The notes beneath the pieces were generated by a model. It was not told where the DNA came from, did no database searches, and saw only the letters and a list, made by a program, of their open reading frames with translations. Source: Gammaproteobacteria bacterium (GTDB taxonomy: Bacteria; Pseudomonadota; Gammaproteobacteria; Competibacterales; Competibacteraceae). Taken from it: 64,000 bases of DNA. The position numbers and the translations under genes are program-made. The stretch spans positions 124,001-188,000 of the forward strand of contig JACKNE010000012.1 of assembly GCA_024235035.1 (NCBI GenBank), given 5' to 3'. This document shows positions 53,455 through 63,600 of this stretch, piece after piece; within the stretch, counting starts at the first letter, position 1, and every line of letters begins with the position of its first letter.

Positions 53455-55050
53455 CTACATCCCCCACACCCGAATCGAATAGGGACCGTAGGATCCAGTG
53501 CGCTGAAAGATCTTCGCCTCCCAGGCGATGCCAGGCGTCCGGTCGAACACCAGCAAATGTCCTTCCTCCGCACCTGTCCGATCCAGATAATCGGCAGTCT
53601 GGGCCAAGCCTTCCCGCAAAGTCGCCTCCAGGGATTTGTGCAATAGCTTCAACTCGATCACCACCCGTTGCAGCGGTCCGAGGAAGCCCTGAGTTTCATC
53701 CAGCGGCCACTGCACCAAGAGATCGGTACGCTTGCGGCCTAACCCGTATTCTCGATCGATCCGTCCACTGCCGTTGACGATCCGTTGCAGGAAGGCTTGT
53801 AACAACAATTGCGGCCCGGCTTCCTGGTATTGAAAGCGTTCGATCCAGTGTTCGGCATGTTCCCGAAAGAACTGTTGGAATGCCGCCAATAGTTTCCCCA
53901 TGTCCAGAGCATGATCGGGTTGCTGATACCAGGCGCTTTCCTGGACGGTCATCTCTTCGGTGCTGGCGGTCAGTTGCCGAGGGATCACTTCCCGATACAT
54001 CGCGTTGGCAATACGTAGCGGTTTGTCGAGGGCGACTAGCCCTAGATCCCGGACATAGTCGATATCATCCAGGGGAAGATCCAGCAAGATGTCCTGGCCC
54101 GTCAGCAACGGTTCGATCACTCGCCGCACCCGTTCTTCACGCAGCTTGTCGGCCAGTTGATCCAGATGGGTTTCCCGGCGCTGGATCAGGTTCTCCTTGG
54201 CTTGTTCAATCTGCTCCACCATGATCGACTGCGTTCGATCCCGTCCGGCTTTCACCTTGAAACAGGCTTCATAGCCAAGGGCGTTCACCAGCCACGGCTG
54301 ACCTTGGGTCAAACGCCAGACCTGCGCCAACACCCCTTCGGCAAAGACTTGTCCGGTATCCTCAGTATGCTGCCGGTACAAATCCTCCACTTCCGCCTGG
54401 CTGAAATTCCCCAACCGCAGCGATTCGGCTTTGACGTTGAAGGCTGAACCGCCGGTGATAATCTCCTGATCGGCGGTGTGGATGCGATAATCTCGCACGT
54501 CGCGCACTCCGCATAAGACGACGGTCTGCGGAAAGGCATGAGGTCGCTGGGCGTAGCCCGCGCGAATTTGCCGCAGCAGCGAGATCAAGGTGTCTCCCAC
54601 CAGCGCATCCACTTCATCCAGGAGCAACACGATGGGTTTGTCGTTTGCTTGCGCCCAACTCGATAGCAACGCGTTTAACGCACTGCCGCCTTGTTCCGCC
54701 AATACCATCGATGCCCAGGTTCGGAGTCGGTCATCCTGCAAATACAGAGCGGCGGCGGCGGCAATTTGCGTCACAATCGTATGCATTGCTGCGTCTACAT
54801 GGCCGCGATACGCTTGCGCTGCTTCGATGTTGGTGTACAGGCAATGATAGCGCCCCTCACGATTCAGACACTCCATCAGCGCCAACAGTATCGAGGTCTT
54901 GCCGGTCTGGCGAGGCGCATGCAGGACAAAATATTTCTGCTGCTCGATCAGCAACAATACATCATCTAGATCGATGCGGGACAACGGCGGCAGCGTGTAA
55001 TGCCGCAGAGCATCCACTGGGCCAGCCGTGTTGAAAAAACGCATGGCCAT
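53455..55050 (-). CDS. AAA+ ATPase with C-terminal PD-(D/E)XK-like domain
   Basis: A 531-aa protein unrelated in detail to the two AAA/nuclease genes at 17-21 kb, but built on the same plan. The P-loop is APRQTGKTS (residues 45-53) and Walker B is IVLLLDEVDAL (140-150). A winged-helix-like middle follows. The C-terminal region has RKRTDLLVQWP and VVIELKLLHKS, the D...ExK pattern of a PD-(D/E)XK fold. The start at 55050 follows GGAGG. It lies 60 bp after the adaptor gene on the same strand. Function unknown; defence or mobile-element roles are possible. Confidence 0.82.
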   Translation of the reverse strand: MAMRFFNTAGPVDALRHYTLPPLSRIDLDDVLLLIEQQKYFVLHAPRQTGKTSILLALMECLNREGRYHCLYTNIEAAQAYRGHVDAAMHTIVTQIAAAAALYLQDDRLRTWASMVLAEQGGSALNALLSSWAQANDKPIVLLLDEVDALVGDTLISLLRQIRAGYAQRPHAFPQTVVLCGVRDVRDYRIHTADQEIITGGSAFNVKAESLRLGNFSQAEVEDLYRQHTEDTGQVFAEGVLAQVWRLTQGQPWLVNALGYEACFKVKAGRDRTQSIMVEQIEQAKENLIQRRETHLDQLADKLREERVRRVIEPLLTGQDILLDLPLDDIDYVRDLGLVALDKPLRIANAMYREVIPRQLTASTEEMTVQESAWYQQPDHALDMGKLLAAFQQFFREHAEHWIERFQYQEAGPQLLLQAFLQRIVNGSGRIDREYGLGRKRTDLLVQWPLDETQGFLGPLQRVVIELKLLHKSLEATLREGLAQTADYLDRTGAEEGHLLVFDRTPGIAWEAKIFQRTGSYGPYSIRVWGM

Positions 55051-55110
55051 GCTTCTCCCTCCAGGTGACTCAGAAGTATCCTGCGACGGGCGCAGCGATG
55101 CTGCTAAAGA

Positions 55111-57477
55111 TTATGGTGTCCACGACCACATTTCCAACATCACGAACCGCACCAGCGCCTGAGTGAATGCCACGATCACCGGTTCTTCCCCAGCGGCTAT
55201 TTTCGCATAACCGGTCATCTGCGCCTTGAGCAAACCGTCGGCATTGTCGATACGCGTGACCACCCGCACCACCCGCACGCCAGGATTTTCCGGCAACGGC
55301 TCGGCGATATCGGTGATCAAATGCACCTTCCCGATGAAATCACGCAGAGGATAAGCCCACACCCGCAGCTTGACGAGTGCATCTAAACGAACCGCGCCAA
55401 TCTCGGTTTCAGGAACCCGCACTTCCACCTGGATCTGCCGGGTATCTTCCAGTGTTGCAAACAGATCGCCTTCCTTGAGAAAACTCCCCTGTTTGAAGCC
55501 CAGATTGGGCGTCACGATGTGCCCGGTCAAGGATGCACGTAACTGCGTCGCCTCCAATTGCTGTTCCAAATAGGCCAATTTCTCACGCAGTTGTTGCAAT
55601 TCAGCCTGTTTCATCGCCACTTCCTGCGGCTGCGGCGGACTTTGCACCAAGGCCAGGTTGGCTTCGGCCACCGCCAACGCCGCCTGATCGACTTCGGCAT
55701 CGCGCACGCTCTGCTGATACTGCAAGCCCTTCACGACGCCCTGCTTAAGGAAGGGATAGAGCAGTTCTTGTAATTTTTTACTCTCAACGGCCTTAATTTT
55801 CGCCAATGCCACCTGCTGTCGCGCATAAGCGATGGCCTCCGGCTTAGGACCTTTCAGCAGCAAATCCAGCTCGTTCTGGGTCTTTTCCAATTCAGCACGC
55901 AGCACCGCCAGTTCATAACGCAATTTTTCATCGCTCACGGTTGCCATCACCGCACCCGGCTCCAGCCGCTGATGATCCTGAGCCTGCACGGTTCTCACTA
56001 CACCGGGCGCTATGGCATGCACCTCGGCGCGCTGACTCGGCAACAGGACCGCGCTGCCGGTCACTGCATAGGGATAGGGCAATAACGACACACCGACGAT
56101 CACGGCGATCAGAACGAGACGTCGCCAACCAATCCAGCCCGATGTCGGCGCTGGTTTGACGGTCAACAACGCCGTTTGAAACGGTTCAGGTCGAGCATCA
56201 GTCTGCAAGCGTGGGCGCAACGCTAGTCGGGTGGTTTTGCCCGGTATGAGCAAGGGTTGCAACCGACGCAACATTCGCGCGGCGAACAAGGCAACCACCG
56301 CCAGAAACAGCAAGACACCCACACCCCGAAACTGGGTTTCCAGATAAATCGCCGCCGCGAACAGAATGGCCCCAAAGACCAACAGGGTATAAGCCAGCAT
56401 AGCGACGCCATAAGCCAGCAGCGCATACTTTTCACGGGCCGACAACGCCCGTAGCGGATGGGTGTGGCGCAGAGCCAAGCGTAAGACCGTGAAGGCCCGT
56501 TCTCGTAGATGGGGAAACTCCAGATAAGTCGTCAACCAAGCATAGCCGGTGGCGCGCCACAATGGATTCAGCGTGAACAGCGTTTGGATCAACGCCAGAT
56601 GACCGAATACGAAACCGTACCAACCCAATTGACTCGGCGCATGGTGCGCCAATCGCCAGACTAGAATGCCTAGAATCAGAAAACTCAGCCTGACCAGCAG
56701 TGGCGTCGCGATAATCCACAGCCGTTCCCGACGTGGTAACCCGTGCAGTGGCCGGTTCACGAAAAAATGTGGGACGACGCCGAACGCCAACCGGATGCCG
56801 AAGACCTCCACCGGGCGGCCATAATGCACGCACACCACACCTTGCAACAAACTACCCAGCAGATTGATGCAAAACAGCCCCACGGTCAGTTTGATCAGGA
56901 TGTGAAATCCGAAGGAGCCAACGGCTTCCAGTTCCCGCAGATAATCCGGTTGATGGCGCAACAGGATCAACAAAACCAATGGCACTCCGGGAATCAATCC
57001 CCACACCAGCCAGCGGAATGGAGCCAAAAGGCTGGCTAGAAAGGTCAGCGCGCGTTGCGGATTGCATAATGACCAGCGATTACGTTGGCGTTGAGCTTGC
57101 CGTTCTGCTCTTCGGCTCGCCGCCTTCGGCCTGCCCGCCGCCGTTGAGAACTCTGCTTCCTCTTCGTCCTCATCCTCGACGGACACTGCTGGCTCCACGG
57201 CTTCCAACAGCCCCAGCGCCGCCATCTGCTGGTAAAACTGCGCCAGTTGTGCAGGCGTCACCGTCAATTTGAAACGCTGGGCGAAGGCCGTCTGAATGAC
57301 AGCCGCATCGTCGGTCAGATCCAGTTGCTGGCAGAGAAACAGCTCTTCTTCGCCCAACTCGAAGCGCTCACCGCTGACCGGATGACTGAGCCGATAACGC
57401 CGTTTGCCCTGTCGGTCAGCGAACTCCTGGATCTGTAAATCAGGGCGCAAGTGCAAAGATGGCGTCGCCATGACCAT
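55111..57477 (-). CDS. PqqD-like/site-2 pseudoprotease/HlyD adaptor chimera
   Basis: A 788-aa membrane protein. Residues 1-95 resemble a PqqD-like peptide-recognition winged helix (RYRLSHPVSGERFELGEEE). Residues 145-400 form a polytopic core like M50 site-2 proteases, but the HExxH site is replaced by LGSLLQGVVCVHYG (207-220), and the second metal motif NPxxxxDGY reads NPLWRATGY (304-312). Residues 450-788 form an HlyD-like adaptor: one transmembrane helix, a biotin/lipoyl fold (VHAIAPGVVRTV), a long coiled coil and a second lipoyl half (ASLTGHIVTPN). It follows the KS-AT gene by 93 bp, suggesting export or membrane delivery of the synthase product. Confidence 0.85.
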   Translation of the reverse strand: MVMATPSLHLRPDLQIQEFADRQGKRRYRLSHPVSGERFELGEEELFLCQQLDLTDDAAVIQTAFAQRFKLTVTPAQLAQFYQQMAALGLLEAVEPAVSVEDEDEEEAEFSTAAGRPKAASRRAERQAQRQRNRWSLCNPQRALTFLASLLAPFRWLVWGLIPGVPLVLLILLRHQPDYLRELEAVGSFGFHILIKLTVGLFCINLLGSLLQGVVCVHYGRPVEVFGIRLAFGVVPHFFVNRPLHGLPRRERLWIIATPLLVRLSFLILGILVWRLAHHAPSQLGWYGFVFGHLALIQTLFTLNPLWRATGYAWLTTYLEFPHLRERAFTVLRLALRHTHPLRALSAREKYALLAYGVAMLAYTLLVFGAILFAAAIYLETQFRGVGVLLFLAVVALFAARMLRRLQPLLIPGKTTRLALRPRLQTDARPEPFQTALLTVKPAPTSGWIGWRRLVLIAVIVGVSLLPYPYAVTGSAVLLPSQRAEVHAIAPGVVRTVQAQDHQRLEPGAVMATVSDEKLRYELAVLRAELEKTQNELDLLLKGPKPEAIAYARQQVALAKIKAVESKKLQELLYPFLKQGVVKGLQYQQSVRDAEVDQAALAVAEANLALVQSPPQPQEVAMKQAELQQLREKLAYLEQQLEATQLRASLTGHIVTPNLGFKQGSFLKEGDLFATLEDTRQIQVEVRVPETEIGAVRLDALVKLRVWAYPLRDFIGKVHLITDIAEPLPENPGVRVVRVVTRIDNADGLLKAQMTGYAKIAAGEEPVIVAFTQALVRFVMLEMWSWTP

Positions 57478-57570
57478 TCGATACTCGATGTAGAACGGGT
57501 TTCCAGCTCGTGGCTGCCATCTCCCTACTCTAGGCGTTTCTGTGAAAACAGGCGGAACGCCCGTTCTAGG

Positions 57571-60500
57571 TCAATGCCGGCGACGGGATAGCCAAGCGCT
57601 CATCACCCGTTCCTGCTGCTGGAGAAAATCCTGCATGAGAGAGAAATGCCCTTCCAGGGCCGCCTGACGCTGGACTGGCGCATGGGCTTTGGGCCGTTGG
57701 TCGAGGGTGAGGGGTGCGGTCGTATTGCTCGTTTTTTCAAGCCGAGGTGGCGATACGGTCGCCGATGACGTGGGTGCGACGGTCAACCACTCCCGAACCT
57801 GCGCCGCTTCATCTTCCGGCAACTGGATGAATGGCAATGCGCTGGACAGATAGGGCGCGGGTTTCGACGGCGGCGCAGACCGATCCGGCCACGGCTCCAG
57901 ATTCAAGGCGACCCCCTGTACAAACAGCACCGCCAACAACTGCTGAAACGGCGTCAAATCCGCACGGCGCGGATCGTCACTGGCTACGGCGACATGCGGT
58001 CGCCCACGCAAGCTATCTCGGACAAAACCGATCAGGTGCGCACTCGGACCTACTTCCACGAACAAGCGCGCCCCATCGGCGTACAGTCGCTCGATGCTTT
58101 CGCGGAATCGCACCGGCAAACGATACTGCGCCGCCGCTAGATCCCGTGCGGCCGCCGCGTCCGTAGGAAACGGCGCCGCCGCTACGCAAGAATAGACCCG
58201 CCCTGCCGGCGGGCCAATCGCCACACTCTCGAACAAACGGCGGAAAGCCTGGGCCATCGGTTCCATCAACGGCGTGTGGTAACCATGCCCCATCGGCAGC
58301 CGTACACAAAATGCCCCTTCCTGACGCAGACGCGCATGCACGGCGGTTATCGCCTCTTCAGGCCCGAATAGAATGAACTGGTGTGCACAATTATCCAGGG
58401 TCACGAACAGACGCTCATCGACTTCGACCAAAGCGCGCACCTGCTCCAGGGGCATCCCGCTGACCGACAGTAAGACGCCAGGTGGCAATTCACCGGCTTC
58501 CAGCAACGCCCGGTAGCGCTGATTCATTCCGCGAACGCACTCGCCCAATTGCGTCTCGCTCAACTGAAACAGCCCAGAGGCCATCAAGGCATCGTTTTCA
58601 CCGGTGCTATGCCCCAGCAAAAATCCCGGCTGGATGCCGAACTGACGCAACAGAGCATCCATAGCGCGCCCGGCGACAAACACCGATTCCGACCCCAATT
58701 CCATCCCGGACAAGCGTTCTTCCAACGCCTGGCGCTGCCCAGCATTCAGCCCGGTGGGCGGCGGGAAAATCGCCTCGCCCGGCGCAATGTCCCGCTCCTC
58801 GCGAAACAGCCCATCCAGAAAATCGAACCAGCGCCGCACGCTGGGAAATTCCAGCGCCAGCGCCCGGAACATGTCCATGTATTGCGAATTCTCGCCGGGG
58901 AATAGAAAAGCGGGCGGACCACCCACCGGTTCGGCGCAAAAGTAAAGACCGTTGCGGGTTTGCCAGTTTGCTTGCTGCGACTCCACCAGTTTCCGCATCG
59001 CCTGTTCCAGCTTACCCAAGGCCTCCTCGCGTTGGGCCGCGACGACGGCCAACCGCATGTCGCCGGCTTCCTGTCGTCGCCACAACTCGCTCGCCACCTC
59101 GGCCAGCGGCCATTCCGGTTGTGCTTCCCAACGTTGCATAACCCGATGAGCCTGTTGACGCAATGCCTCCCGATCCGGCGCTTTGAACACCAGCACTTCA
59201 CCGTGACGCCGCAACGGCGCGGGTAGAAATGCGGCTAGCGGCATCTCACCGCCCTGCGGGTCTTCTTCCAACAGCGCATGGCTGTTGACGCCGCCAAAGC
59301 CAAAGGCGTTGACGGCAGCCCGGCGCGGCGTCGGTCCACCCTGAATCCAGGGTCGTGCCTCGGTATTGACATACAGCGGGGTCCGCTCCAAACCCAGTTC
59401 GGAGCTGACTTCTTCGCACAGCGTCGGCGGCAGGATTTTATGATGCAATGCCAAGGCTGTCTTGATGAGCCCAGCGATGCCCGCTGCCGGGATACAGTGA
59501 CCGATCATCGACTTGACCGACCCCAAAGCGATATGCGGCAACACTCTTTGCCGTTCACCCAGCAGTTGCAACAACGCTTGGGTCTCGGTTCGATCGCCCA
59601 GCGGGATACCGGTGCCATGCGCTTCGATCAGACCCAGCGTGGTGGGGTCGATACCTGCCTGCCGATAGGTACGCTGCATCGCCAACAATTCACCTTCCAA
59701 ACGCGGGGCGGTCAATCCTTTGGCCCGACCGTCGGAAGACTGGCCGACCGACTTGAGGATGGCGTAAATCCGCTGACCATCGCGACGGGCGTCCTCCAAG
59801 CGCCTCAACACCAGCACCCCGCCACCCTCGCCGAGCATGGTGCCATTCGCTGCGTTGGAAAACGGGCGAATCTGCGCAGTCGGCGACAAGGCGCCCAACA
59901 TGCAGAAGATCATGAACACTAACGGCGACGTCGAGGTATTGATACCCCCCGTCAGCATGATGTCCACTCGTCCGCGCCGTAACTCCAGCATCGCCGCTTC
60001 CACCGCAATCAGCGAGGACGCGCAAGCCGCATCGAGGACGTAGTTTGGACCCATAAAATTCAAACGGTTAGCGATACGCCCCGTCATCATGTTAGGCACC
60101 AGGCCGGGAATATTATCGATATCGAAAGGCGGTAACCGGCGCTTGAGCCAATCCCGCAACCGTTGTAACGCCATCGGTTCGAGAGTCGGCCACAGAGACT
60201 GAAGCAAGCCCACCTGCTGGTCGAGAAAAAGGGCGTGTTGCGCGCCGGTCATGTTGGCTCGGTTCGGGTGCGTGCCATGTCCCAGGATGATGCCGATGGC
60301 TTCCGGGTCATAGGTCTTTTCCGTCAAGCCGGCATCGATCAGGGCGGCCTTAGCCAGTTCCAGGGCATGAAACTGATCGGGTTCGCCGCCCGCCGTGGAC
60401 ACCGGCATGATCCCGAAAGGCTGCGGATTGAACCGTGATAGCTCCCGCAAAAAGCCACCGCGCCGGGTATAGAGACGGGTCGGTTCATCGCTAGCGGGAT

Positions 60501-60654
60501 CGTAGTACAACTCAGCGCCCCACTCCGGCAATGGCTCGTCCATCGCATCGACCCGGTTGAGGATGTTGGCCCAATAGGTCGGCGCATCGGGCGCCTTAGG
60601 AAACAGCCCCGCCATGCCGATGATGGCAATATCGGTCGTATCCAATGGATTCAT
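57571..60654 (-). CDS. PUFA/heterocyst-glycolipid-type synthase subunit, KS-AT
   Basis: A 1027-aa megasynthase subunit. The ketosynthase domain (IAIIGMAGLFPKAPDAPTYW) has Cys211 in LDAACASSL, His346 in EAHGTG and His386 in MIGHCIPAAG. An acyltransferase domain follows, with Ser683 in GHSTGEND and a GYHTPLMEP histidine. The C-terminus ends with FLQQQERVMSAWLS, a helix that in the neighbouring protein precedes the ACP; here no ACP follows. The KS is of the kind in PfaA, HglE and related iterative lipid synthases. The start at 60654 is chosen; GTG/ATG at 60693/60690 are possible. Confidence 0.88.
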   Translation of the reverse strand: MNPLDTTDIAIIGMAGLFPKAPDAPTYWANILNRVDAMDEPLPEWGAELYYDPASDEPTRLYTRRGGFLRELSRFNPQPFGIMPVSTAGGEPDQFHALELAKAALIDAGLTEKTYDPEAIGIILGHGTHPNRANMTGAQHALFLDQQVGLLQSLWPTLEPMALQRLRDWLKRRLPPFDIDNIPGLVPNMMTGRIANRLNFMGPNYVLDAACASSLIAVEAAMLELRRGRVDIMLTGGINTSTSPLVFMIFCMLGALSPTAQIRPFSNAANGTMLGEGGGVLVLRRLEDARRDGQRIYAILKSVGQSSDGRAKGLTAPRLEGELLAMQRTYRQAGIDPTTLGLIEAHGTGIPLGDRTETQALLQLLGERQRVLPHIALGSVKSMIGHCIPAAGIAGLIKTALALHHKILPPTLCEEVSSELGLERTPLYVNTEARPWIQGGPTPRRAAVNAFGFGGVNSHALLEEDPQGGEMPLAAFLPAPLRRHGEVLVFKAPDREALRQQAHRVMQRWEAQPEWPLAEVASELWRRQEAGDMRLAVVAAQREEALGKLEQAMRKLVESQQANWQTRNGLYFCAEPVGGPPAFLFPGENSQYMDMFRALALEFPSVRRWFDFLDGLFREERDIAPGEAIFPPPTGLNAGQRQALEERLSGMELGSESVFVAGRAMDALLRQFGIQPGFLLGHSTGENDALMASGLFQLSETQLGECVRGMNQRYRALLEAGELPPGVLLSVSGMPLEQVRALVEVDERLFVTLDNCAHQFILFGPEEAITAVHARLRQEGAFCVRLPMGHGYHTPLMEPMAQAFRRLFESVAIGPPAGRVYSCVAAAPFPTDAAAARDLAAAQYRLPVRFRESIERLYADGARLFVEVGPSAHLIGFVRDSLRGRPHVAVASDDPRRADLTPFQQLLAVLFVQGVALNLEPWPDRSAPPSKPAPYLSSALPFIQLPEDEAAQVREWLTVAPTSSATVSPPRLEKTSNTTAPLTLDQRPKAHAPVQRQAALEGHFSLMQDFLQQQERVMSAWLSRRRH

Positions 60655-60696
60655 ATCGAAATATCCGCAGGTAGACAGTACAGCACCCATCACCGC

Positions 60697-63600
60697 TCAT
60701 GCCGCAGAGAGGTCATCCCCAGCGATGAGTTCCACGTCGTTGAGTGGACCGTAACACCATTCATGGCGAAACCAGCGACGGCCCGCCGCCGGCGAGACCA
60801 GTTTGATGCCCCGTTCTGCAAACTGGCGGCGTACTTCGGGCGTCACCATCCCCACGCCGTGGGTGGCCGCGTCCCACGCTCCCCAGTTGATCGCGGCGAT
60901 TTTAACCTTCATTCCCCAACGGGCGTGGAGCATCCAGGCTAGCCGGTTGACGATCTCGTTGGCGACGGCGTAATCGGATTGGCCGCGATTGCCGGAACGG
61001 CCGGCCACCGAGGTAAAGAACATCAGAACACGCAAAGTCTCTGGGCGCAGATGGCGCGCCAACAGAAAAGCGCTGTCCGCTTTGGCCGCCAGAACCCGCG
61101 TCACACTGTCTAGGGTCTTGTCCCGTAACAGACGATCCTCGATCACACCGGCCCCATGCACCACAGCGTCGATCCGCCCGTACTGCCGATATAGCTTGTC
61201 TAGTAAGGCCATCACTGCGGTTTCATCGCTCATATCCGCCATTCGGTACTCGACCTGCGCTCCGGCGGCGGATAAATCCGCGATATTGGCGCGCATCTCG
61301 CGGGCATGCTGCACTGCCCGAATCCGTCGCTCGATGTCAGCGGGACGCGGGGATTGCCCTTGCGCCTGAGCGATGAAATACCCCCGCAACGCCGCTACCG
61401 TCTCCAGACAGCGCAAGTCCTCAGGCTCTTCGGTCTCCAATGGTCCGCGCCCAACCAGCACTAATCTTGATCGAGAGGGCGCTAGTTCGCGCAACACTTC
61501 CGCCGTGATGCCGGTCGCTCCACCGGTCGCCAACACTACCCAATCGGCATCCGGCTGGCGCTGAACGGTCAACGTTGCAGGTAATGGCGCCGGAACGCTG
61601 GAAAAAACGCTCCGCACCCCGCTGGGATAACCCACTTCGGCAGCGCCACCGAGCCAAATCAATTCCTGAAACAAAGCCGTGGCCAGCGCCTCCGGCGCTT
61701 CCGTCGCATCGAGATCGATCGCTTTCGCATAGAATCCAGCCGTTTCCTCACGCGGATTCCATTCCAGGTTAAGCGTCTTGACCAAGCCGACCAACCCAGC
61801 GCCTGCTGGAAAGCCCAAGGCGGCTTCGGCCATGCCGGGTCGATAGTCGCGTCCGAAACTGCCCCCCATGCTGCTCACGGTCAATAACCGTCCCTGCCGG
61901 CTTAGTTCGGGATAGAGGAGGCGTAGCAGTGAAAACAGCGCCACGACGTCCTGTTCCAAACGCGCCCGCCATGCCAGGAATCCTGTTTCCAGCGTCAGCG
62001 GCGGCTGTCCCAAAGGCAACAGATGAATCACCGCCCGTACCGCTTGCCTACCTTCCCGCTGATCCAGCCACGCCTGTAAGCGCGCTTCATCGCGCCAGAC
62101 CGCATCGGGCAACAGCAGCGGTTGTCCTCCTGCCTGCCGCAGCTTTTGGCTCAGACGGTCGGCGACGCCGCACACATCGGGAGTCAACAGATACAAACCG
62201 CTCGGCAACGACGGCTCCGCCGTTGCTGGCAAAGCTTGTGGTTGCGCCTGCATCCGCCGCCGGGACAGGTCGGCGCGATCTTCTACGCCTGCCCCGGCTT
62301 CTTCAAAAGGGCGCGCATGCTCCTGAAGCGGTGGACTGGCTCCCGCTTGGCCATCCAACCAGCGCTGGACAAAGTCCAAAATGGCTTGAAAGGTGGGCAG
62401 ACGTGCGACTGTTTCCATTTCACTGCGCAAGCCTTGGGCGAACGCCTCAGGCAGCGAACGGCGGAGCAGACCGAGAATCTCGACACGCTTGATCGAATCG
62501 ATGCCCAGATCCGCTTCGATATCCTGGTCGAACGCGATCATCTCCTCGGGATAACCGGTCCGTTCGGCGATAATCGTCAACAATCGGGACCTAAGATTGA
62601 GTGGTGCAGCCGCTAGCGGCGACCCAGCTGGGCTAGGAAGAGGGGGTGCAACGCTTTGAGGCGGTTCCAGAGGGGCCACGACCGGCTGAGGTAGCTCGGC
62701 AGCAGCCACAACTGGCCGAGGCGGTTCGAGCGCCGCCGCAACACCCGCTGCTGAGGCCGACGACGCTTCCTCACTCGCAGCGGCGAAGTAGGCTAGCATC
62801 ACCCGTTCCTGGATCTGTAGAAACTGGCGCATGGTTTCCTGATAAGCAGCCATCGCCTGATCCGCCATCGTGGCGGTGGGCGCGGACCCGGAGACAATGC
62901 CGGGCGTGTAAGCAGTTGGGGGTGACATGGCAACTCCAACGGACGATTCGGAAGAAGAAGGTAAGGGTGATGAGACCGGCCCGACGCCACGTTCGGCAAC
63001 CACCGGTGGCGGACGGTCGACGATCGAAGGTTCATCGGCGCGGCGCACCCGAGCGCCGCTGATCAGCCAAGCAGGCGGTGCAGGCGGCGTCAGGCGCGTG
63101 GTTTCCACCAACCGGGATAAATCCAAGGTCGTCAGCGTGCGGCCCGCAAACAAGCGTGTGACGTCCAACACGGCCCCGTGCGCCAGCAACGCCGCCAAGG
63201 CGTGCAACAAGCCGATCAATCCGCCACCATGCGCATCGACCGCCACCGCTAGATGCGGCTGCGTCCCCAGAATCCGCCGGGTCAGGCGCGTCAGCACCTC
63301 TTTCGGACCGACTTCCAGAAACAACCGCGCTCCCGCCGCATACATGGCCTGAATCTCTTCCATAAAGCGCACTGGTGCGACTAAATGTTCGGCCAATCGC
63401 TCGCGGATGGCGTCCGGCTCACCGGGATAAGGTTGCGCGTTGGCGTTGCCATACACGGTGAAGACCGGCGGCTGAAAGTCCTGCCCAGCCATGCAAACGG
63501 CCAACCGCTCTCTGGCCGGCGCGACCAGCGGCGAGTGGAAAGCCGCCGCGACCGACAGTGGCGTCGAGGATAACCCCTGCTCGGTCAATCGCTGCCGGGC

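Noticed and set aside
55700..57000. Active zinc metalloprotease within the adaptor chimera
   Set aside because: Neither HExxH nor NPxxxxDGY is preserved; the core resembles M50 proteases only in overall layout.
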